This document shows positions 1 to 5,900 of a stretch of DNA of 10,786 nt, one piece after another. The notes below the pieces were generated by a model, which worked only from the letters and a program-made list of their open reading frames with translations, searched no databases and was not told the DNA's origin. Within the stretch, counting starts at the first letter, position 1. Each line of letters starts with the position of its first letter. Source of the DNA: Marinospirillum sp. (GTDB taxonomy: Bacteria; Pseudomonadota; Gammaproteobacteria; Pseudomonadales; Halomonadaceae); assembly GCF_014859565.1 (NCBI RefSeq), contig NZ_JACUUA010000122.1, positions 1-10,786 of the forward strand. The letters are read 5' to 3'. Position numbers and translations under genes: made by a program.

Positions 1-1
1 A

Positions 2-133
2 CTGGTGCTGGTGCATCACGGCGGGGGTGATGCAGAACAACTGCTGGCACTGGCGGATGAAATTGTGACCAGTGTGCAGGCGCGTTTTGGTGTATTGCTG
101 GAACGTGAACCGGAAGTGGTGGGTTGTCAGTGA
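2..133 (+). CDS. murB: UDP-N-acetylmuramate dehydrogenase (MurB), C-terminal end only
   Basis: Partial gene cut by the left edge of the window; only the last 43 residues and the stop are present. The peptide begins LVLVHHGGGDAEQLLALADE and ends FGVLLEREPEVVGCQ. It matches the end of MurB, the cytoplasmic FAD enzyme that reduces UDP-GlcNAc-enolpyruvate to UDP-MurNAc in peptidoglycan synthesis. The 'ALVLVNxGGA' strand, the helix after it and the closing 'LExEPEV' segment all fit. By alignment with E. coli MurB, the Glu of EPEV (codon 113-115) corresponds to the catalytic acid Glu325. The short, variable C-terminus resembles Pseudomonas-type MurB rather than the longer E. coli form. It lies 32 bp upstream of the kinase gene on the same strand, so read-through is possible. 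The assignment rests on a short tail and is from memory of the family. Confidence 0.82.
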   Translation: MVLVHHGGGDAEQLLALADEIVTSVQARFGVLLEREPEVVGCQ

Positions 134-165
134 CCCGCTGTGGTGACTTGCATGGAGAAGCATCA

Positions 166-2103
166 ATGAATAGACCTTCGGCTTCGAAACTGATACCCAA
201 AACACTGCTGCTGGTATTGCTGCTGTTCAGCACTCTATTGCAAGCACAAACCCTGATGCGCCCTGTACAAGACCTGGCAGGCCAGTTGTTGTTTTTTTAT
301 GATGCTGATAACCGCTTGACACTGAATGACTTGCTGGCCAAAGAGCAGGCATTTATCCCTCTGGACGGTGATCTGAACCTGGGGTATCAGCCCGGTACCG
401 CCTGGTTAAAATTCACACTGACCAACCACTACGACCGAACCTATGAAGGTTGGCTGGAGGTTCGTCCTGCACATCTGGATCATGTGATTCTTTATCAGCC
501 AGCAGGGAATAAGCAGTGGCGAGTTGAAATTCAAGGTGACAATAGCCGCTGGGCTCATCGCAGTGTGCAGCATCGTACTTCAGTGTTTGAGTTGCGTCTG
601 GACGCCGGTGAGACGCGTACCTGGTACCTGCAGATTCAGACCACCAGTAACCTGGCAGCCAGCCTGCGTATCTGGGAACCGGAAGCCATGACCCGTCACC
701 TTGGACGTGAAATGCTCATGATGGGTGGTTTTCTGGTGGCGGCCCTGTTGTTGGCGCTGATTAATGCGATGCAGTCAGTGGTGATGAGGGAACGCATTTA
801 TGGCATTTATGCTGCCTACCTGATGGCTTTGGCCCTGTTTCTTTCAATGACTGAAGGCATTGCCCACTTTTTACTGGCCTGGGATCAGCCGCTACGTGCA
901 GAGCCCTGGATCAGTTTGTTGCACAGTCTGTTGATTCTGCTGACCTGGTGGTTACTGCGTGATCTGGTGCAGCTGCAGCGGCATTATTCCCGACTGGATC
1001 GATGGCTCTGGGTGTTTCATGGTGTGCTGTTGTTCCTGGGTTTGATGGCCATTGCTGGAGGATGGGACGCCTGGTTGAAGCCCTGGTTGTGGCAGGTGTT
1101 TATGTTGCAGGTGATGTTTAACCTGTTGCTGGCCATCTGGCTGGCGGTGCGCGGCAATCGGGCAGCCCGTTTTTACTTGCTGGCGTTTGGCCCGCTGATG
1201 CTGGCTGCACTGGTGACCATTTTTGGGCTGCTGGGACTGATCGAGCTGAAGTTCTGGAACAATGCCTTATCGATTGCCGGTAGCCTGGTGCACATGCTGT
1301 TGATGCAACTGACAGTAAATGATCGTGTGTATGCTGCCAAGCGGGCTTATGAAAAGGCTCGTGATGAGGCTTTGAACCGGGCGCTGGAAGAAGAGCAGCA
1401 AGCGGGTTTGGACCAACAGCAATTCCTGCGGCGTGTGGCCCATGAGTTTCGTACACCGCTGGCAGCCATCCAGTCAGCCAATGAACTGTTGAGTGTCACG
1501 GGTGGCAATAACCCTGAACTATTGTCCAGAAGCCTGGAGCACCAGCGCCAGTCGCTGGATAAACTCACACAACTGGTCGACAAGGCGCTGCAACTGGAGA
1601 ACTTTGAACGTCTGCAATGGCGCCGTGATGTGGCGCAGATTGAATGTCGCCCCCTGGTGCAGAAGGTTTTGAGCCAGCTGAAACCCCTGATTCAGCAACG
1701 CCAGACCCAGGTTGAGCAGGACATCAGCGGCAGTCTGGCCGGTGATCCGCAGCTGCTGGAAACCCTGCTGCTGCAATTGCTCGACAATGCCTTGCGGCAC
1801 AACCCACCGGGTAGAACCCTGAGAATTGATGGTCAGGCCTTGCCGGGTCTTTATCGCCTGATGGTCTGGGATAACGGCCTAGGCATTCCGGTGGCAGATC
1901 AACAGCGTATTTTCGGCAAGTTCCAGCGCGGTGCCGAAGTGACCGAGTCTGGTTTGGGTATGGGGCTGCATGTTGCCGAGCGCATTGCACGTCTGCATGG
2001 CGGACAGCTACTTTTGGAGAGTGAGCCAGGGCAAGGCAGTTGTTTTATTGTTGAATTGCCGGATGTGGGGCCGGAACAGTACAAAAAACGGAGCGAAGCA
2101 TGA
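166..2103 (+). CDS. 7TMR-DISM sensor histidine kinase
   Basis: Membrane sensor kinase of 645 residues that should autophosphorylate and pass phosphate to the regulator encoded next. Residues 1-27 look like a signal peptide (hydrophobic LLLVLLLF, cleavage near LQA-Q). About 40-175 is a periplasmic 7TMR-DISMED2-type beta-sandwich (W-L-x-F-x-L-T-N and LEVRPAHLDHVILY patterns), and about 183-382 has seven hydrophobic segments (7TMR-DISM). A charged coiled coil (390-421) leads to the H-box VAHEFRTPL with phospho-acceptor His426. The ATPase domain has the N-box around Asn541, G1 box DNGLG (569-573), F-box FGKFQRG and G2 box GLGMGL (596-601). All catalytic motifs are intact and there is no receiver domain, so it is a classical kinase. 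ATG 166 is preferred because GGAG (154-157) lies 8 nt upstream; an in-frame TTG at 124 would overlap murB. The ligand is unknown; family members often bind carbohydrates or other small molecules. Confidence 0.93.
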   Translation: MNRPSASKLIPKTLLLVLLLFSTLLQAQTLMRPVQDLAGQLLFFYDADNRLTLNDLLAKEQAFIPLDGDLNLGYQPGTAWLKFTLTNHYDRTYEGWLEVRPAHLDHVILYQPAGNKQWRVEIQGDNSRWAHRSVQHRTSVFELRLDAGETRTWYLQIQTTSNLAASLRIWEPEAMTRHLGREMLMMGGFLVAALLLALINAMQSVVMRERIYGIYAAYLMALALFLSMTEGIAHFLLAWDQPLRAEPWISLLHSLLILLTWWLLRDLVQLQRHYSRLDRWLWVFHGVLLFLGLMAIAGGWDAWLKPWLWQVFMLQVMFNLLLAIWLAVRGNRAARFYLLAFGPLMLAALVTIFGLLGLIELKFWNNALSIAGSLVHMLLMQLTVNDRVYAAKRAYEKARDEALNRALEEEQQAGLDQQQFLRRVAHEFRTPLAAIQSANELLSVTGGNNPELLSRSLEHQRQSLDKLTQLVDKALQLENFERLQWRRDVAQIECRPLVQKVLSQLKPLIQQRQTQVEQDISGSLAGDPQLLETLLLQLLDNALRHNPPGRTLRIDGQALPGLYRLMVWDNGLGIPVADQQRIFGKFQRGAEVTESGLGMGLHVAERIARLHGGQLLLESEPGQGSCFIVELPDVGPEQYKKRSEA

Positions 2104-2780
2104 CTGCAACACACCTGCTGGTGGTGGAAGATGATTTTCACCTGCGTGAACTGATCCGAGAGTATTTACAGGTCTACGGGCATCAGGTCAGCGTGGCTGA
2201 AAGTGGCGAAACCTTTCGTCAGCAGTGGGCCGCACACCGGTTTGACCTGATTTTGCTGGATCTGAACCTGCCCGATGCTGACGGCCTGGAACTGCTGGCT
2301 GAATTGCGCCGACAAAGTGATGTTCCCGTGTTCATCGTATCAGCCCGCATCGATGAACCCAGCCGCATTCGGGGGCTGGAGCTGGGTGCCGATGACTACA
2401 TTGTCAAACCTTTCAGCGCCAGAGAACTGGAGCTGCGGGTGCGTAATACCCTGCGCCGTAATACTGCTACTCAGACATCCTGTTTCACGGGCTGGACACT
2501 GAATGCCGAGAGTTTTTGTATGACGCATCATGATGGGCGTCAGGAGCACCTGACCAAAGCGGAGTTTACCCTGTTGAAGCTGCTGGTGGCTGCCGGTGGC
2601 TCACTGGTGCCTCGTGATGAATTGTTTCGCCAGCTGGAGCGCGAAGCGGGTGTGAATAGTCTGGAAACGATCACCTCACTGATCTATCGCCTGCGCCGCA
2701 AAATGGGCTGCAATAAAGATAACAATCCTATCATTACCCAGTCAGGTGTTGGGTATCGCATTTTGTTGGATAAAAACTGA
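2100..2780 (+). CDS. OmpR/PhoB-family response regulator
   Basis: DNA-binding response regulator of 226 residues, the likely partner of the kinase: their genes overlap in ATGA (2100-2103) and GGAG at 2090-2093 serves this start. The receiver domain (about 1-118) has the acidic pair Asp11/Asp12, phospho-acceptor Asp54 in LILLDLNLPD, switch Ser81 in FIVSAR and the conserved Lys103-Pro104 of YIVKPF. The C-terminal part (about 128-226) is an OmpR-type winged helix: LTKAEFTLLKLL, a recognition helix near SLETITSLIYRLRRKM, and the closing GVGYRI hairpin. All phosphorylation residues are present, so normal activation by phosphotransfer is expected. Targets are not shown by the sequence. The next gene on the same strand is the TPS exoprotein, so control of that locus is a reasonable guess. 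The stop codon sits inside a perfect inverted repeat. Confidence 0.95.
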   Translation: MTATHLLVVEDDFHLRELIREYLQVYGHQVSVAESGETFRQQWAAHRFDLILLDLNLPDADGLELLAELRRQSDVPVFIVSARIDEPSRIRGLELGADDYIVKPFSARELELRVRNTLRRNTATQTSCFTGWTLNAESFCMTHHDGRQEHLTKAEFTLLKLLVAAGGSLVPRDELFRQLEREAGVNSLETITSLIYRLRRKMGCNKDNNPIITQSGVGYRILLDKN

Positions 2781-2825
2781 ACAAAAACCATAAAAAAGCA
2801 CTGTATCCATTTTTTGTTCAGTTTT
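2773..2825 (+). terminator. Perfect 15-bp inverted repeat over the regulator stop codon; possible terminator or operator
   Basis: AAAACTGAACAAAAA (2773-2787) is exactly complementary to TTTTTGTTCAGTTTT (2811-2825), with a 23-nt spacer. The left arm includes the TGA stop of the response regulator, and the right arm ends in four T. Position and T-run fit a transcription terminator, and the A/T symmetry would allow it to work in both directions. However, the stem has only three G:C pairs and the loop is long, so it would be a weak hairpin. An alternative is a protein-binding site controlling the downstream exoprotein gene. Confidence 0.45.
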
Positions 2826-2932
2826 ACTTCAGGACTTGTCTATTTGTAACTGCTTAACATATCTCCCCAAAGCACTTTTCTGGCCGCAGGTGTTGCACCT
2901 GCCAGCTACCACATTGTTGTGGGGAGAACACC
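2826..2932 (+). promoter_or_regulatory. Leader region of the tpsA gene with two hairpins and a strong ribosome binding site
   Basis: This stretch must hold the promoter of tpsA if the preceding repeat terminates transcription. A weak sigma-70 candidate is TTGTCT (2836-2841) followed after 16 bp by CATATC (2858-2863); neither box is close to consensus. Two small perfect hairpins follow: GCAGGTG/CACCTGC (2886-2892 / 2896-2902, 3-nt loop) and CCACA/TGTGG (2909-2913 / 2918-2922, 4-nt loop). The ribosome binding site GGGGAG (2921-2926) sits 6 nt before ATG 2933, and its first two G are paired in the second hairpin. The hairpins and the ribosome site are seen directly; any regulatory role is inference. 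Confidence 0.4.
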
Positions 2933-5900
2933 ATGAACACCATTTTTCGTCTTGTCTGGAATGCATCCAAAGGGATGTGGCAGGTAGCCAGTGAGCTGAG
3001 CAGCAGTCGAACACGACAGAAAATCAGACGTTCGGGGCACACTCTCTTGGCTGCAGGTAGTTTGTTACTGGTGAGTAGCCAGTTATTTGCCAATAGCCTG
3101 CCATCGGGTGGACAGGTCACTCTGGGTCAGGGGCAGATCAACCAGCAATCCGGTCATATGGTGATTGATCAGTCCAGCAATAAAATGGCCATCGATTGGC
3201 AGAGTTTTTCCATCGGAAAAGGCAATAGCGTTACATTCAATCAACCAGGGCGAGATGCTGTAGCACTGAATCGGGTCATTGGTTCTGATGTATCCAGTAT
3301 CCAGGGTGCATTAAATGCCAATGGCCAGGTATTTCTGATCAATCCAAACGGTGTGGTTTTTTCCACCACGGCACAGATTAATGTGGGTGGATTGGTTGCC
3401 TCCACCCTCAACATCAGCAATGAAGATTTTGCTGCCGGTCGTTACCGGTTTGAAGGTGATAGCAATGCAGCAATAATTAATCAGGGACAGATTCAAGTAG
3501 ACGAAGGCGGTTATGTTGCGCTGATTGCTGCAAGCATTGAAAACACAGGCAGCATTACTGCCAGTCAGGGTAGTGTGTTGTTGGGTGCTGGTCGAAGGGT
3601 ACTCCTGGATCTGGGAGGCCCGGTCAAGCTGGAAATTGAAGAGGCTGCCATTGATGCCCTGATTGAACAGGGCGGTGCCATTCGCGCTGATAGCGGTACA
3701 GTTCTGCTGACTGCTCAGGCAGCTGGAGAACTGACCCGCACCGTGATCAATCACACCGGTACCACTGAAGCACGAACCCTCAGCCGGGATCACGGCACGG
3801 GCACCATCAAGCTCCTGGGCGGCATGGACCATGACCGAATTGATGTGGCCGGTCGCCTGGATGCCAGCGCACCCAATGGCGGCGATGGCGGGTTTATCGA
3901 GACCAGTGCTGCGAAAGTACAAATAGCTGCAGACGTGCAAATAACCACTCTCACTGATCAGGGGCAGGCAGGTACCTGGTTGATTGATCCGACGGATTTC
4001 ACCATCAGCAAGGGGGATGGTATTCAGAGTGCTTCTGGCATAGGTGCAACAACACTGCAAAACAACCTTGCAACGACTTCTGTTGAAATTCAGACCGTAG
4101 CAGCAGGTTCCGAGCGAGGTAATATCAATGTGGATGCCGATGTACAGTGGGCTGAGAATAAGCTGACCCTAACCGCACATGGCGATATTTTGATCAACGC
4201 CACGCTCACTGCAACTGGTTCAGCTGAGCTTGCTCTGAATCATGGCTGGAATGGCAATGCTGCCAGTCCGACCTACGGTAATAACAACAGCCATTTGATC
4301 GTGCATGGACGTGTCGACCTGTCTGAAGCTTTTGCAAATACCCTTGCCATTAATGGTCAAAATTACACCATCTTGCGTAACCAGTCAGAAGTGGCAAGCA
4401 TGAGCAGTGGTTTGAATGGTCACTATGTATTGGGTGGGAATCTTGATTTCTCTGGTAGCTGGACACCGATAGGAACCTTTACCGGGCGTTTTGATGGCCT
4501 GGGTAACCAGATTCATGACTTGGTTGTGAACCACAATGCATCGGGTGCGGGGCTGTTTGGTAATACCAATGGGGCGGCCCTGTCCAACCTGCGGTTGGTG
4601 GGTGTAAATGTTACCAATTCAGGTGGTGGCGTGGGGGCACTTGTTGGTAATGCCACTAATACTAGCGTTAATAATGTACACGCCAGCGGAGCAGTAACGT
4701 CTACAAGGGCGGCCGATGCGGCTGCAGATGCCGGTGGTTTGGTTGGTTATCAGGTCGGCGGCACGATTCACCTCAGTAGTACCGATGTTGAAGTTACTGC
4801 AAATGGAAGAAATGTCGGCGGCCTAGTGGGTGATGCGACCTCATCAACAAAAATTGAAAACTCCTTTGCTTTGGGTAATGTTAAAACATTGGGTAATCAA
4901 GGAAATGTCGGCGGCCTTGTAGGGGCATTGCGAAACGGTAGTAGCATTTCAAATTCATATGCCAAAGGGGATGTGGCAGCTCAATTGAACAATACGGCAG
5001 GAGGCAGTCAAGTTACTGGTGTCGGTGGCCTTGTAGGAGAGATACGTAATACTGATGCCACTGTCACCAATAGCTATGCAAGCGGAATCGTTACCACGAC
5101 AGGCACAGGCGACCCTAAAGGTGGTCTGATCGGAAAAAATGCTCAAGGTGATGGCTCTAATGTTGTAACTAGCTATTGGGTTAATGGTTTATCCACAAGT
5201 GCTGGCGGAACACAAATAACGAGCAATGAGACTAACGCTTCAAGTTATGGCTTCAGCGACTTTGGGTCTAACTGGGTCATGCTTGAAGGTTATGCGACCC
5301 CTTTCCTTAAAGCTCAGGGCAGTGATGCGTTGATGCTGAATCGAAACTTAGTGTTTGAGTCAGCAATAGACTTAACACTGAATCAAAATTTCAATAGTGT
5401 ATCCGTTTTGGGTGAGGCAACGTTGACGCTGAAAGCACAGCGGGATGTGGTGTTTGCTCCTGGCAGAGCTGTAACCTCATCCGGCGGGCAGCTGAATCTG
5501 GTGCTATGGTCGGATAGTGACGGTAATGACAGCGGCGGGATCTTGTTTGATACGGGGTCAGCTATTTTAACCCGAAATGGTCATCTCTGGATGGGTGGTG
5601 GTGCTGGCAGTACGAGCTGGAATGGACTGACAGTTGGAAACTCCTATGCTGCCAATCTGAATACATCCATTGCTGATCCCGCCGTTAATGATACCTATGC
5701 GGGCATCAATGTGATTGGAGCCACGCTGAATGCCGGAAGTGGCGATCTATACATGTCGGGCAAGAGTTTTCAGACAACCTATCGTTTTGGGGTGGGTGCA
5801 CGCTTTAATGGTGGTAATACCATCACCGCCAATAACATCACCATTCATGGTATCGGCTCGTCAAACGCTGCGACAGCAGGGGATACCAATCGTGGTAACT

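Noticed and set aside
124..165. Upstream TTG start for the histidine kinase
   Set aside because: It would overlap murB and put a polar stretch before the signal peptide; ATG 166 has GGAG at a suitable distance.
3311..4060. Long open frame on the minus strand inside tpsA (249 codons)
   Set aside because: It lies antisense to the TPS domain, its product is rich in Cys, Ser and Ile without any recognisable domain, and the plus-strand frame has clear conserved motifs.
4631..5134. CRISPR-like array
   Set aside because: The repeated units are protein-level GLUG repeats of uneven spacing in a continuous reading frame, not identical DNA repeats with unique spacers.
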